The notes: a model not told the origin generated them from the letters alone. A stretch of DNA of 64,000 nt from Halogeometricum pallidum JCM 14848 (GCF_000337095.1 NZ_AOIV01000045.1:62001-126000); one strand, 5' to 3'; positions 45,368-54,688 are shown, counted from the first letter of the stretch. A program made the numbers and translations.

Positions 45368-46090
45368 ATGACGATGGAACTCACCTGGCACGGCCACTCC
45401 ACCTGGCACGTCGACGTCGACGGCACGACGTTCCTCATCGACCCGTTCTTCGACAACCCGTTCACGGACCTCTCGCCGTCCGACGTGGAGGACCCCGACT
45501 ACCTCCTGTTGACGCACAGCCACGCCGACCACATCTCCGACGCCGGCGCGTTCACGGACGCGACGGTGGTCGGCGTCCCCGAACTCACGGGGTACATGGA
45601 GGACGAGGAGGGCTTCACCGACAGCATCGGCATGAACATGGGCGGCACCGTCGAGTGCGACGACGCGTTCGTCACGATGCACCGCGCCGACCACACGAAC
45701 GGCCTCAACACGAGTTACGAGAACGACTTCGGGGTGCCCGTCGGCTTCCTCCTCAGCGACAAGAAGCCGACACAGGAGTCCGACGCCGACGCGACGACGT
45801 TCTATCACGCCGGCGACACGGGGCTGATGTCCGAGATGAAAGACGTCATCGGTCCGTATCTCGAACCCGACGCGGCCGCACTCCCCTGCGGCGACCACTT
45901 CACGATGGGGCCGGTGCAGGCCGCCATCGCCGTCGACTGGTTGGACGTCGACCACGCGTTCCCGATGCACTACGACACCTTCCCGCCCGTCGAAATCGAC
46001 GTCGACGACTTCGAGCGAGAGGTGAAGGCGACCGGTTCGGACGCCGAGGTGCACGTCCTCGACGGCGACGAGACGTTCACGCTGGAGTAA
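45368..46090 (+). CDS. Metallo-beta-lactamase-fold metal-dependent hydrolase (UPF0173-like)
   Basis: 240 residues. Metal motif [15 protein letters not shown] (HxHxDH) at about 43-56, an early [31 protein letters not shown]-type and YHAGDTGLM with its Asp, and a final His in [11 protein letters not shown]. This is the UPF0173-like metallo-beta-lactamase group; substrate unknown. ATG 45368 or 45374 both possible; a TTTAT element at 45334-45338 favours the first and an almost leaderless transcript. Confidence 0.88.
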   Translation: MTMELTWHGHSTWHVDVDGTTFLIDPFFDNPFTDLSPSDVEDPDYLLLTHSHADHISDAGAFTDATVVGVPELTGYMEDEEGFTDSIGMNMGGTVECDDAFVTMHRADHTNGLNTSYENDFGVPVGFLLSDKKPTQESDADATTFYHAGDTGLMSEMKDVIGPYLEPDAAALPCGDHFTMGPVQAAIAVDWLDVDHAFPMHYDTFPPVEIDVDDFEREVKATGSDAEVHVLDGDETFTLE

Positions 46091-46233
46091 TTGCCGGCCG
46101 CAACCCCGATTTTCCGAACGAGCCGTCGCGAACTCGGAGCCGAGTCACTACCTCTCTCTTGAAATTATATAAACCCGATAAGTATACGTGAACTGAAATC
46201 AAACCGTACGAGAACGAAGGGGGAAAGCGACGG

Positions 46234-47904
46234 GTGAAACTACAGACCAAGCTGGCCGTCGTACTCGTCGCGGTCACGCTCATCTTGAGCGCCGCCACCT
46301 ACGGCGGGTTAGAGCTGTACAAACAGGAGGAGCTCCAGCGCAGCGAGTCGGCCGTCGAAGAGTCGGCGACGCTCGGCGCGTCCCAACTCGCCTCCTCGCT
46401 CGACGAACGCGCCGACTACCTCGGCTACGTCGCCTCCCAGCCCGAGGTGGCGAACTTCTCGGACAATTCGGCGGTGATAGACGGCATCGTCGACAACAGC
46501 CGCTTCTCGGCGGTACAGGTCATCGACGCGAACGGGACCGTCCTCGCGTTCGGCGGGCAGATAGACGAAGCGGTCCGCGAGTCGACGCTCGGGTCCGACG
46601 TGAGCGACGAGGAGTACTTCACCGCCGCCCGCTACCGCGGGTCGTCCGTTTCCACCCCCGAGTACGTCTCCTCGCACGACCAGTATCTCGTCGTCGTCAG
46701 CGCGCCGGTACTGCGCGAGGGACGCGTCGTCGGCGTGCTGGCCGCCTCGATGTACGTCTCACCGGACACGTTTCTCGAACCGGTCGTGCCGCTGGTGCGC
46801 CACGACCAGCGCGTCACCGTCAGCGTCGGCGATGCGGTGCTGTACGAGAGCCGGGGGCCGTTCGAGCGCGCGATGACGGGACGGGCCGCCGTGGTGCCGT
46901 ACGGGTGGACGGTCACCGTCGAACGCGACCGGGCGACCCTCGACGCGCGGATTCGGACGCTCGGCGCCGCGCAGGGCGTGGGCCTGCTGTCGGTGCTGCT
47001 GTTGGTCGGACTGCTGTGGTGGACCGAACACCGCACGACGCTCCGACAGACGCGACAGTTGCTCGACGGCTTCGAGGCGCTTCGGGTGGGCGAGTACGAC
47101 CGCACGCTCGACCTGCGGTCGGCCGAGGAGTGGGCGCGGATCAGCGACGGGTTCAACGCGCTCTCGACCGGACTCGACGAGCGCGAGACGGCACTCAGAG
47201 AGCGCGAGCAGCGACTCGGCGTCCTGAACCGCGTCCTCCGGCACAACGTCAGAAACGAGATGAACGTCGTCCTCGGCTACGCCGACGTCGTCGCCTCGCG
47301 AGCGGAGGACCCGGAGACGGCGCGGGCGGCCGAGACGATACTTCGGCGGGGAGAACGGCTCGTCGCCGTCAGCGAGAAGGCGCGCGTGTTCGACCGACGC
47401 CTCGACGAGACCGACCCCGCGACGCTCGACCTCGTGACGGTCGTGGAGGACGCCCTCGCGGACGTCGCGGCGGATCACCCCGAGGCCGAACTGACGCCGA
47501 CGACGCCCGACTCCCTCGCCGTCCGCGTCGTTCCCGGTATCGGGGACGCGGTTCGGAACGTCGTCGAGAACGCGTGCGTCCACCACGAGGGGACCCCGTC
47601 GGTCGCCGTCGTCGTCGGCGCCGACGGCGACGAGGCGACGGTCGCCGTCGCGGACGACGGGCCCGGAATCCCCGAGCACGAGCGGTCGGTGCTCGCCGAG
47701 GGCGAGGAGACGGCCCTCGACCACGGCAGCGGTATCGGCCTGTGGGTGACGAAGTGGCTCGTCGGCCGTTCCGGCGGGTCCGTCGCGTTCGAGGAGAACG
47801 ACCCTCGCGGGAGCGTCGTCACGCTCAGACTGCCACTCGCGGACGAGATGGAGGCCGTGGAGGACGGCGAGGCGAGCGGCGGGGACGGGTCGAAGCCGCG
47901 GTAG
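46234..47904 (+). CDS. Membrane sensor histidine kinase
   Basis: 556 residues, GTG start. TM1 about 7-26, an extracellular Cache-like sensor 30-240 (YLGYVASQPEVANFSDNSAV; YLVVVSAPVLREGRVVGVLA), TM2 about 247-265, HAMP-like linker, then the phospho-acceptor His337 in RVLRHNVRNEMNVVLGYADV. ATPase: N box NVVENACVHH, G1 VADDGPGIPEHE, G2 GSGIGLWVTKWL. Typical haloarchaeal kinase. No receiver gene is adjacent; the HalX response regulator at 59 kb is a candidate partner only by proximity. Ligand unknown. Confidence 0.9.
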   Translation: MKLQTKLAVVLVAVTLILSAATYGGLELYKQEELQRSESAVEESATLGASQLASSLDERADYLGYVASQPEVANFSDNSAVIDGIVDNSRFSAVQVIDANGTVLAFGGQIDEAVRESTLGSDVSDEEYFTAARYRGSSVSTPEYVSSHDQYLVVVSAPVLREGRVVGVLAASMYVSPDTFLEPVVPLVRHDQRVTVSVGDAVLYESRGPFERAMTGRAAVVPYGWTVTVERDRATLDARIRTLGAAQGVGLLSVLLLVGLLWWTEHRTTLRQTRQLLDGFEALRVGEYDRTLDLRSAEEWARISDGFNALSTGLDERETALREREQRLGVLNRVLRHNVRNEMNVVLGYADVVASRAEDPETARAAETILRRGERLVAVSEKARVFDRRLDETDPATLDLVTVVEDALADVAADHPEAELTPTTPDSLAVRVVPGIGDAVRNVVENACVHHEGTPSVAVVVGADGDEATVAVADDGPGIPEHERSVLAEGEETALDHGSGIGLWVTKWLVGRSGGSVAFEENDPRGSVVTLRLPLADEMEAVEDGEASGGDGSKPR

Positions 47905-48295
47905 TCGCCACCCGAGAGCAGTCGGAGAACGGTAGCCGGGAGCGCGTCTCTTTCGCCAGGCTCGAATCGTGAAACCGGAACGACCGAGTCATCGACCAGG
48001 TGAGTCTAGTACTCGAAAACGCACCCCTCGAACCGGACGTACGCGACGCCGACCGAAGCGCACATCAGACCGAGAAGGGCGAAGCGGGCGTTGCCGAGAC
48101 CAACCGTCGAGAAGGGAGGCGATGGTCGTCGTCCCGATAGCTCGCCGCCGCCGTGTCGCTACTCTACCGAATGCGGGACACGCGGTAGCGTCGTCAAGCG
48201 TCGAACGCGCGCCCCGTACATCGGCCGTTTCGGACGACGAACGGCGCAACAGTATCGTTCTCGACCGAGAGAGAGAGAGAAGCGAGCGCGCCGGC
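47905..48295. other. 391-base gap without a recognised gene
   Basis: Lies between the convergent sensor kinase and PGF-pre-PGF genes. Open frames here are arginine-rich shadows without domain-like sequence or promoter. A short GA-dinucleotide run near 48269-48281 is the only repeat-like feature. Nothing functional seen. Confidence 0.4.
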
Positions 48296-49759
48296 TCAGC
48301 GGCGGCGGACCCGCGCCACGATGGCGACGAGTATCACGAGGACGAGCGCCGTCGGATGGAATAGGGGACTGGCGACGTCGGTTCCGGTCACCGTTGGCGC
48401 GGGTTCGGTGCCCGGTTCGGTCGTTTCCGCTTCGGTCGCCGACGTTCCCGCGACGGGTTGGCGGACGACGACGGACCCGGCGACGACGTCGTTCACCCGG
48501 ACCTCGTACTCGCCGGCGTCGGCGACGGTGTGGTCGAACAGCGTCTGTCGCTGTCCCCCGGCCGCGATGGTGAGCGAGCGCTCCTCGACGGCCGTTCCGT
48601 CGAGGATGAGTTGGGCGACGAACTCCCCGTCGGCGCCCCCGTCGTTGCCGATAGTGACGTGAACTTGGACGTTGTCGCCGGCGGCTATCTCCTCGACGGC
48701 CACGTCGACCGTCTCGACGCTGAACCGCGCACGCTTCGCGCCGGCGGCGAACTCGGAGAGGCCGGGCGACTGCGCGCGGAAGCGGACCGTCTCGTGCGTC
48801 TCGTCGACGACTTCGGTCGGGAGTTCGGTCCACGAACCGTTCTCGTATCGGTAGAGCGCCACGTTCTCGGGGGCGACGCTTCCGTTTTCGAGGCGCGCCT
48901 TCGACACTTCGAACCCGATGCCGACGGTGCCGTTCAGTTCGGCGTTCGAGATGGAGTGCTCGACGCGGACGTGCGAGAGCGTCTCCGCCCCGTCGTCGGT
49001 CTGGAACTCGGGCGAGCCTTCGATGCGCTCGGCCGTGGTGAGGTTCATCGTGAACGACCCGTTCCGCGTCGGCGTCAGGTCGATGTTCGAGATGGCCACG
49101 TCCGAGGCGTTCGAGCGGTTCAGGAGGGCGTTCCGGCGCGCATCGAGGTTAATACGCACGCGCTGGCCCTTCCGAACCTCGTCGACGGACGCGTTCACGA
49201 GAGTCTCGCCGCGGCCCTTCGACTTTCCGCGGGCCGTGAGGTTCACCGCCGCGGGGACGGCCGCGAGCGGGTCGCGACCGGTCGCGTTGGCGGAACTGTT
49301 CCCGGCGCCGTCGCCCGGATGGGTCGCGTTCGTCGGGCGCCCGGATGCGGTTCCGTTCCGACCGGAGGCGCCGTCGCTGCCTCCGTGAGCGCCAGCGCCG
49401 TCCTCTGCGGTCTCGCCTCTGTCGGCCGCTCCGGGTCCGCTCCTCGACGTGTCGTCGGACTTCGACGACCCCGAACCGGCGTCGCCTCGGTCGTCATCCC
49501 TCCGCTCGTTCGACAGGCCGTTCCCCCACGGTGGCGGCGCGCCGACGATGCCCGCCGGTCCGGTTAGCGACGCCGTCCGAACGGCGGATTCGACGGCCGC
49601 CGACCCACCGCCGACGAGTCGGCAGTCCGCCGCGCCCGCGGTCGGACACGCCGCTGCGCTCGCAGATATGATACCGTGAGATATCGCCATCGCCAGGACG
49701 AGGACGACGACGACACCCCCGTGGATCGATATCCCGTCCCTGCTGGATTTCCCCTTCAT
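48296..49759 (-). CDS. Secreted PGF-pre-PGF domain surface protein, C-terminally membrane anchored
   Basis: 487 residues. N-terminal signal-like segment (GVVVVLVLAMAISHGIISAS), then a long Gly/Asp/Ser-rich region with many NxS/T sites, then the PGF-pre-PGF domain at about 190-350 (GIGFEVSKARLENGSVAPEN; YRYENGSWTELPTEVVD; RFRAQSPGLSEFAAGAK), then a CARDB-type Ig domain (VDVAVEEIAAGDNVQVHVTI). The tail has a Thr/Glu-rich stalk, one hydrophobic helix and RVRRR. A PGF tripeptide before the helix is absent, so the archaeosortase signal seems missing. Function probably cell surface. Confidence 0.82.
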   Translation of the reverse strand: MKGKSSRDGISIHGGVVVVLVLAMAISHGIISASAAACPTAGAADCRLVGGGSAAVESAVRTASLTGPAGIVGAPPPWGNGLSNERRDDDRGDAGSGSSKSDDTSRSGPGAADRGETAEDGAGAHGGSDGASGRNGTASGRPTNATHPGDGAGNSSANATGRDPLAAVPAAVNLTARGKSKGRGETLVNASVDEVRKGQRVRINLDARRNALLNRSNASDVAISNIDLTPTRNGSFTMNLTTAERIEGSPEFQTDDGAETLSHVRVEHSISNAELNGTVGIGFEVSKARLENGSVAPENVALYRYENGSWTELPTEVVDETHETVRFRAQSPGLSEFAAGAKRARFSVETVDVAVEEIAAGDNVQVHVTIGNDGGADGEFVAQLILDGTAVEERSLTIAAGGQRQTLFDHTVADAGEYEVRVNDVVAGSVVVRQPVAGTSATEAETTEPGTEPAPTVTGTDVASPLFHPTALVLVILVAIVARVRRR

Positions 49760-49905
49760 ATTCTAACTCGAGAAACTACGCCTAAAGGATATATACCTAT
49801 GGAAGATGAATATCGAAACTGATACTCGGAATATGTCGAGGGCTGCCACGCCGCACACCCGCTTGAGCAACATTTAGGGACGAGGCGTCCCGACCGTAGA
49901 GACGC

Positions 49906-50304
49906 ATGAGCGATATCGAAACTTCTACCGTTAGCGAAGAGGGCTTCGCCTCGACGAGTCAGGTCGGCGACTTCGAACTCACCATCGACGCCACGGGCGA
50001 GGAGGGTCCCGACCCGAACCAGGTACTCGTCGCGGACTACGCGTCGTGCTTCCTGCCGGCCTTCCGCGTCGGCGCCAACAAGACGGGTCACGAGGACCTC
50101 GGGAAGGTCCAGATCGACGCCGACGCCGACATCGACGACGACGACGACCTGGAAGCCATCCGCTTTTCGGTCCACGTGGAAGAGGACGTCGACGACGACG
50201 ACCTCGAGGAGATCGTCTCCCGCGCCGAGGACATCTGTCACGTCCACTCGGCGCTCCGCGAGGGACTGCACGCCGAGATCGAAGCCCACGGCGACGCCTT
50301 CTAA
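49906..50304 (+). CDS. OsmC family protein
   Basis: 132 residues. OsmC/Ohr fold with the two expected cysteines: C48 in YASCFLPAFRVGANKTG and C111 in EDICHVHSALREGLHAEI. These form the peroxidatic pair of organic-hydroperoxide reductases. An acidic stretch (DADADIDDDDD) is the halophilic adaptation. Short single gene with its own promoter region; likely oxidative stress defence. Confidence 0.88.
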   Translation: MSDIETSTVSEEGFASTSQVGDFELTIDATGEEGPDPNQVLVADYASCFLPAFRVGANKTGHEDLGKVQIDADADIDDDDDLEAIRFSVHVEEDVDDDDLEEIVSRAEDICHVHSALREGLHAEIEAHGDAF

Positions 50305-50404
50305 CCGCCGCGCGCGCCTCCGACCCGCTCTTCTTTACGGCCGTCACTCCGCGGAGCGACGGCGTTAGGAACTGGAGACGCCCCGGCCGTCCGGGGCGGG
50401 AGGA

Positions 50405-50575
50405 TCAGCGTCGGTGATACGCTCGGTAACTCATGGCCTGTCCCTCCACGATGACGACCTCCCGTTCTTCGGGGTCGTCGATAGGGCTCTCTTCCACCTC
50501 GTCGCGCGAGACGTACGGTCCGTGTAGTTCTCCGTCGTCGTCGAAGACGTACGGGCTGTTCGGCTGACCTTCCAT
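50405..50575 (-). CDS. Small acidic haloarchaeal protein
   Basis: 56 residues, starting MEGQPNSPYVFDDDGELHGP and ending EGQAMSYRAYHRR. The centre is charged (SRDEVEESPIDDPEEREVVI). The sequence has strong GC3 bias, and a TATA-like element (CCGATATAAG on the plus strand, about 28 bases upstream of the ATG) fits a leaderless start. It resembles short conserved haloarchaeal proteins, but I cannot name a family. Missed by length-limited gene calls. Confidence 0.55.
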   Translation of the reverse strand: MEGQPNSPYVFDDDGELHGPYVSRDEVEESPIDDPEEREVVIVEGQAMSYRAYHRR

Positions 50576-50772
50576 GCTACTCTATACCGCACTATCCGAT
50601 ATAAGTCTTTGTCAGACATTCACAATCGGGGAAACGTAGCACACGCTGCGTGTCCGACCGCGGTCGCCGGAAAACGGGGACGAACCACCATTCCGGTCGG
50701 ACGGCCTCCGGCCGTCGTCGCGCCGGTCGGTGTGTCGGGCCTTCGGTCCATCCACCCTTCGATCGTCCCACC

Positions 50773-51363
50773 TCAGTCGTCGGCGGTGGCGACCTCCCGG
50801 TCGGTCACCTCGGTTCCGAGGAGGTCGAAGAACTCCGCCAACCACTCCGGGTGGTCGGGCCACGCCTGCGCGGTGACGAGGTTGCCGTCGACGGTCACCT
50901 CGTCGGTCCACGCGCATCCGGCCGCCTCGACTTCGGCGCGGACGGCGGGGTACGCCGTCATCTCGTAGTCGTCGAGGACGCCCGCCGCGGCGAGAATCTG
51001 AGGCCCGTGGCAGAGCGACGCCACCGGCTTGTCCTCCTCGAAGAAATGTCGGACGATATCGAGCACCGCCTCGTACGTCCGGAGATACTCGGGCGCCCGG
51101 CCGCCGGGGACGACGAGGGCGTCGTACGCCGCGGGGTCTACGTCGTCGAACGTCGCCGTCACCTCGAAGTCGTGGCCGCGTTCCTCCAAGTAGGTCTGGT
51201 CGCCCCGGAAGTCGTGGATAGCCGTCTTCACCGTCTCGCCGGCCTCTTTCTCCGGACAGACGGCGTCCACCTCGTGGCCGACGGCCTGAAGCGCCTGAAA
51301 CGGTACCATCGTCTCGTAGTCCTCGACGAAGTCGCCGACGAGCATGAGAATTTTCTTGCCCAT
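50773..51363 (-). CDS. DJ-1/PfpI family protein
   Basis: 196 residues. Nucleophilic Cys in [19 protein letters not shown] at about 114-132, conserved Glu in [17 protein letters not shown] near 15, and the [15 protein letters not shown] segment. The family includes deglycases and stress-linked glyoxalase-like enzymes; in archaea PfpI was first described as a protease but activity varies. Divergent from nothing obvious; single gene. Confidence 0.9.
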   Translation of the reverse strand: MGKKILMLVGDFVEDYETMVPFQALQAVGHEVDAVCPEKEAGETVKTAIHDFRGDQTYLEERGHDFEVTATFDDVDPAAYDALVVPGGRAPEYLRTYEAVLDIVRHFFEEDKPVASLCHGPQILAAAGVLDDYEMTAYPAVRAEVEAAGCAWTDEVTVDGNLVTAQAWPDHPEWLAEFFDLLGTEVTDREVATADD

Positions 51364-51481
51364 TGGTGTCTCTCACCAAGGGATACGGTCGGTGCAGGCT
51401 TAACGGTTCGTCCCCGTCGAGACTCCGTCCGTTGAACGTTTCCTCGATCCGCCGACTCCGATGCCCGGCCGGGGCGTGCGG

Positions 51482-52276
51482 CTACTCCGCCAGTTCGTCC
51501 AGCAGACCGCCGATTTCGCCCAGCGAATCGAGGACGTAATCGGGCGTCACCGACGATTCCGCGAGGGTGGCGTCGTCCGTCACGCCCGTCTTCACCAGCA
51601 CCGTCGTCATGCCGGCGCGTTCGCCGAGAGCGATGTCCGTGTTCAGTCTGTCGCCGACGACGAGAACGGACGCCGCGGGGACGCCGAGGCGTTCGAGCGC
51701 CATCTCGCGCGCCGTCTCCGAGGGCTTACCCAGCACCGCGTCGGGTTCGCGTTCGGCGACGCCCGCGATGGCGTTGATGACCGCTCCCGACCCCGGCACG
51801 TCCCGTCCGACGGCGGGGATAACCACGTCCGGATCGGTGCCGACGAAGCCGACGGACTCATCGGAGAGCGTCCAGAGCGCCTGACACATCGCGTCGTAGT
51901 CGAACTCGTGGTCGACGGACGCGACCAGCGCGTCGGGGGAGTCGTCGGCGCCGACCACCGAGAGGCCGGCGTCGGTGAGGATGTCCACCAACCCCGACTC
52001 GCCGACGACGAACAGGTCGTCGTCGGGTCGTTCCTCGCGGAGGTACCGGGCCGTCACCGACCCGGCGGTTATCACCTCCTCGGGCGATACTTCGAGGCCG
52101 ACGCCGGCGAACCGGTCGACGTACGCCCCGGGCGGTTTCGTCGGGTTGTTCGAGACGAACACGCGTTTCACGCCGGCGGCCGCGAGCGCATCCAGTCCGT
52201 CTCCCGCGCCCGGAATCAGTTCGTCCCCGCGCACCACCGTGCCGTCCACGTCGAGGACGACGCCTCGGAAGTTCAT
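51482..52276 (-). CDS. HAD-IIA family phosphatase (NagD-like)
   Basis: 264 residues from MNFRGVVLDVDGTVVRGDEL. Motif I LDVDGT at about 8-13 (nucleophile D9), motif II Ser in VSNNPTKPPGAY, motif III Lys in LGKPSETAREMALERLG, motif IV VVGDRLNTDIALGERAG. The GAGDGLDALAAAGV N-terminal stretch and cap size match NagD/4-nitrophenylphosphatase-type enzymes. Substrate unknown. ATG 52276 preferred over 52285 by family start. Confidence 0.88.
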   Translation of the reverse strand: MNFRGVVLDVDGTVVRGDELIPGAGDGLDALAAAGVKRVFVSNNPTKPPGAYVDRFAGVGLEVSPEEVITAGSVTARYLREERPDDDLFVVGESGLVDILTDAGLSVVGADDSPDALVASVDHEFDYDAMCQALWTLSDESVGFVGTDPDVVIPAVGRDVPGSGAVINAIAGVAEREPDAVLGKPSETAREMALERLGVPAASVLVVGDRLNTDIALGERAGMTTVLVKTGVTDDATLAESSVTPDYVLDSLGEIGGLLDELAE

Positions 52277-52392
52277 CGCTCTCACTTGGGCGGCGTCCGG
52301 GTTTAATCGATGGGGGAGCGCTCCCCTTGCTGCGAACTACGATATCCGTGTGCCTCGGTAACAATTATGTGGGATGGGGTTGACTATTAATT

Positions 52393-52671
52393 ATGAACGT
52401 ACTCGTGGTGCGAGCGGAAGATGGGGCGTCGACGGGGCCGTACACGCCCGGGGCGCGGAGCCACTACGCGTTCGGCGCGGTCGGACTCGCGGTTGCGGTG
52501 CTCTCGGTGTTCCTCACCTACTCCGTGCTGGTCGGCGTCGCGAGCCTCGTTCCGCTGCTCTCGACGACGGTGGTCACGTTCGTCGGCATCCTGACGTGGG
52601 TAGTAGTCTGGATAACGCTCGACGTGGCGCACGACAGGTACGTCCGCCGGAGGCGCGCGAGCGCGAAGTGA
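52393..52671 (+). CDS. Small two-helix membrane protein
   Basis: 92 residues. After a hydrophilic N terminus come two hydrophobic stretches, HYAFGAVGLAVAVLSVFLTY and STTVVTFVGILTWVVVWITL, then a basic tail HDRYVRRRRASAK. No domain recognised. Faces away from the NagD-like gene; located 85 bases before GTP cyclohydrolase III. The basic tail suggests the C terminus is cytoplasmic. Confidence 0.6.
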   Translation: MNVLVVRAEDGASTGPYTPGARSHYAFGAVGLAVAVLSVFLTYSVLVGVASLVPLLSTTVVTFVGILTWVVVWITLDVAHDRYVRRRRASAK

Positions 52672-52756
52672 ACGAGTCCGCGTCGGGAACGTCGAATAGC
52701 GGCGCGTCCGCGCGCATAACCAAAGAACGATATGCTCGAACTTCCTGTCTCCGAAC

Positions 52757-53539
52757 GTGACGAACACGCAGCTCTCGCTCGTTCAAATAGACAACTACGG
52801 TCCGTGGACCGTCACCCCGGAGCCGCGCCGAGAGATGGACCTCCAGACGCTTCAGTCGCGGCTGTTCGCGGACCTCGCGCAGTTCGTCGGGAGCCGGAAC
52901 GGCTACGTCTTTTTCACCCGCTTCGACAACATGGTAGCCGTCACGAACGGCCTCGACGACGCGGACCACGAACTGCTGCAGGACTCCATCGGCAACCGCT
53001 ATCCGGTGACGATAAGCCTCGGCGTCGGCGTCGACCCCTCGCCCATCGAGGCGCTCGAATCGGGCACCGCCGGCCTCCAGACCGCCGGTAGCGCACAGGA
53101 CGGCGACCGGCGCGAGGTGCTCTCGGGAAGCACCCTCTCGGACGCCGAACGGGCGGGCGAGGACGTTCAGATCGCCCACTTCGACGTGAACGACGCGACG
53201 GGCAAGTACACCGACCGGCTCAACGAGTTCGACTCGTTCATCCAGATCGAGCAGGGCTACGCGACGCTGATGCGCTACCTCCGCGAGGAGGACGACGCGC
53301 TCTCCTTTTTCGTCGGCGGCGACAACATCATCTCGGTCTGTCCGGCCATGACCGAGGGAGACTACCGCGACGCGATTCGCCACGTCTCCGAGGAGGCCGG
53401 CGTCGAACTCAAAGTCGGCGTCGGCACCGGCGCCACCGCGCACGACGCCGGGTTCGCGGCGAAGCACGCCCTCGAAGTCTGCCGCGAGGACGGGACCGAC
53501 GTGGAGTTCGACCGCCCCCACGCCGAACTGGCCGACTGA
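52757..53539 (+). CDS. gch3: GTP cyclohydrolase III
   Basis: 260 residues, GTG start. Recognised by the archaeal family signature: LSLVQIDNYGPWTVTPEPRR at the start, RNGYVFFTRFDNMVAVTNGL, PVTISLGVGVDPSPIEALES, FFVGGDNIISVCPA and ELKVGVGTGATAHDAGFAAK. It resembles a nucleotide cyclase fold and opens GTP to a formylamino pyrimidine, the first step toward riboflavin and F420 in archaea. Monocistronic. Confidence 0.92.
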   Translation: MTNTQLSLVQIDNYGPWTVTPEPRREMDLQTLQSRLFADLAQFVGSRNGYVFFTRFDNMVAVTNGLDDADHELLQDSIGNRYPVTISLGVGVDPSPIEALESGTAGLQTAGSAQDGDRREVLSGSTLSDAERAGEDVQIAHFDVNDATGKYTDRLNEFDSFIQIEQGYATLMRYLREEDDALSFFVGGDNIISVCPAMTEGDYRDAIRHVSEEAGVELKVGVGTGATAHDAGFAAKHALEVCREDGTDVEFDRPHAELAD

Positions 53540-53634
53540 CCCGACCGCGAGGCAGAAATCCCGTCTGTTCGGCTCGGTCCAGTTCGGCTCGGTTCGACGG
53601 CAGAGGGACATTCCCGTTTCTCCGAGGACCGTAT

Positions 53635-53934
53635 CTACGCCGCCCCCTCGAACGGCTCTGCATCGAGTCGCGAGACGGAGACGTCGCCGCTGCTCCCGAC
53701 GAACACCGCGCAGTCGCAGGCTTGGAAGCTGACCGTCGCGCCCGGGGCCGCCCCGAGCGTCGCGACCGCTTCGAGGTCGACCTCCTTCGACAGCGACGGG
53801 AGGTCGATCGGGTCCCGACCGAGCGTCGCGGCCACCCGTTCGACGAGCGTCACGACGAGGTTTTCCTCGTCAGTACGCCGGTCGAGTTCGCCGATGGCCC
53901 CTCCGTGTGCGTCTACGGCTCCGATTTCTGCCAT
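53635..53934 (-). CDS. HalOD1 output domain protein
   Basis: 99 residues from MAEIGAVDAHGGAIGELDRR. The core LVVTLVERVAATLGRDPIDL, PSLSKEVDLEAVATLGAAP and VSFQACDCAVFVGSSGDVSV follows the haloarchaeal output domain 1 pattern: helix, DP-LPPL, acidic helix, two strands. These small proteins are thought to act in signal output. ATG 53934 gives the domain length; an ATG at 54030 in frame would add a doubtful extension. The 95 bases up to the tRNA hold its promoter. Confidence 0.7.
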   Translation of the reverse strand: MAEIGAVDAHGGAIGELDRRTDEENLVVTLVERVAATLGRDPIDLPSLSKEVDLEAVATLGAAPGATVSFQACDCAVFVGSSGDVSVSRLDAEPFEGAA

Positions 53935-54129
53935 TGCAGCCTCTATGCGACGGCGACCTATGACCTCACTAGTGGATTCTCGCTCGGTGGGAGTTCCGCC
54001 TGCGAACTTCGCACGAGTGCTGACAAGCACATATCGTCGACCGGATTCACCGAGCGCTCGACCTCGATCTAGTGAGTACGGAAGGAGAGGTGGAGAGCGG
54101 ACGCTCAGAGGAGTGAGTTAAGATAGTAG

Positions 54130-54307
54130 TGGGGTCGGAGGGATTTGAACCCCCGATCGACTGATATCTCCGGTGTGCGCCTCGGAACTCCAGAGGGTCG
54201 TCAACGCGACCGATGATCAGTCGGTCGCTCGGTATATCAGTCTGGAGTTTCGTCCCGGGCGCGTCGCCTCTGGAGTCAGTCGCCATGCCGGGCTTGGCCA
54301 CGACCCC
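54130..54307 (-). tRNA. tRNA-Trp (anticodon CCA) with a 104-base intron
   Basis: Minus strand, 5' end at 54307. The 5' exon (54270-54307) gives acceptor GGGGTCG, D arm GCCA...TGGC, stem ACTGA and loop CTCCAG with anticodon CCA. The 3' exon (54130-54165) gives A, stem TCAGT, then CGATC, T arm with TTCAAAT and acceptor CGACCCC plus discriminator A. Both acceptor strands and the ACTGA/TCAGT stem pair perfectly. The intron is 54166-54269, size close to that known in Haloferax tRNA-Trp. CCA is not encoded. The splice positions may be off by one base either side of the bulge-helix-bulge. Confidence 0.9.
54166..54269 (-). ncRNA. Intron of tRNA-Trp, probable box C/D guide RNA
   Basis: Haloarchaeal tRNA-Trp introns are known to act as box C/D guides for 2'-O-methylation of C34 and U39 of their own tRNA. 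Here the intron contains CTGA-type and TGA(C/T)-type box candidates (ACTGATATACC, GACTGATCATC, GTTGACGAC) and CTCTGGAGTT, complementary to the anticodon region CTCCAGAG, followed by CCGA, a one-base variant of box D. Exact box assignment is my inference. Confidence 0.6.
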
Positions 54308-54364
54308 GCTGTCTGCGTCTCCTCGTATGGCGATTCCACGTAAAGGAATTTCGATTGGCTCCCG

Positions 54365-54589
54365 TCAGTCGCGGTCGGTCTCGGCCCACTCGCAGTCCTG
54401 ACATTTGTAGGCCGTCACGAACTCCGTCACGCTCGGCATGTAGCCCACCGAGATGACGTTGCCGCCGCACTCGGGACACTCCCTGTCGGCGTCTTCGATG
54501 GACTCCGCCTCCAGGGGTTTCTCCCCTTCGACGAGTTCTGCGAGTCGCTCCGGCGTCACCATCCGTCCTTCGACGACGCGGTTGCTCAT
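54365..54589 (-). CDS. Small zinc-ribbon protein (DUF5795-like)
   Basis: 74 residues. Two CxxC pairs, CPECGG at about 38-43 and CQDCEW at about 63-68, form a zinc ribbon. The N-terminal SNRVVEGRMVTPERLAELVE GEKPLE-type helix matches a haloarchaeal family I recall as DUF5795. Gene ends 57 bases before the tRNA-Trp 5' end on the same strand. Function unknown. Confidence 0.75.
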   Translation of the reverse strand: MSNRVVEGRMVTPERLAELVEGEKPLEAESIEDADRECPECGGNVISVGYMPSVTEFVTAYKCQDCEWAETDRD

Positions 54590-54688
54590 ACCGGGCGGAC
54601 GAACGGGACCGTGGTAAGTCCTCCGCGTTGCGGGGGCTGTCGGGGACGGAACGAACGGGAAGAAACGGAGAGTGGCGATCCGGCGGGC

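Noticed and set aside
48269-48281. GA-dinucleotide run as a microsatellite or regulatory site
   Set aside because: Only about six units, in a gap between convergent genes, no pairing partner or promoter context.
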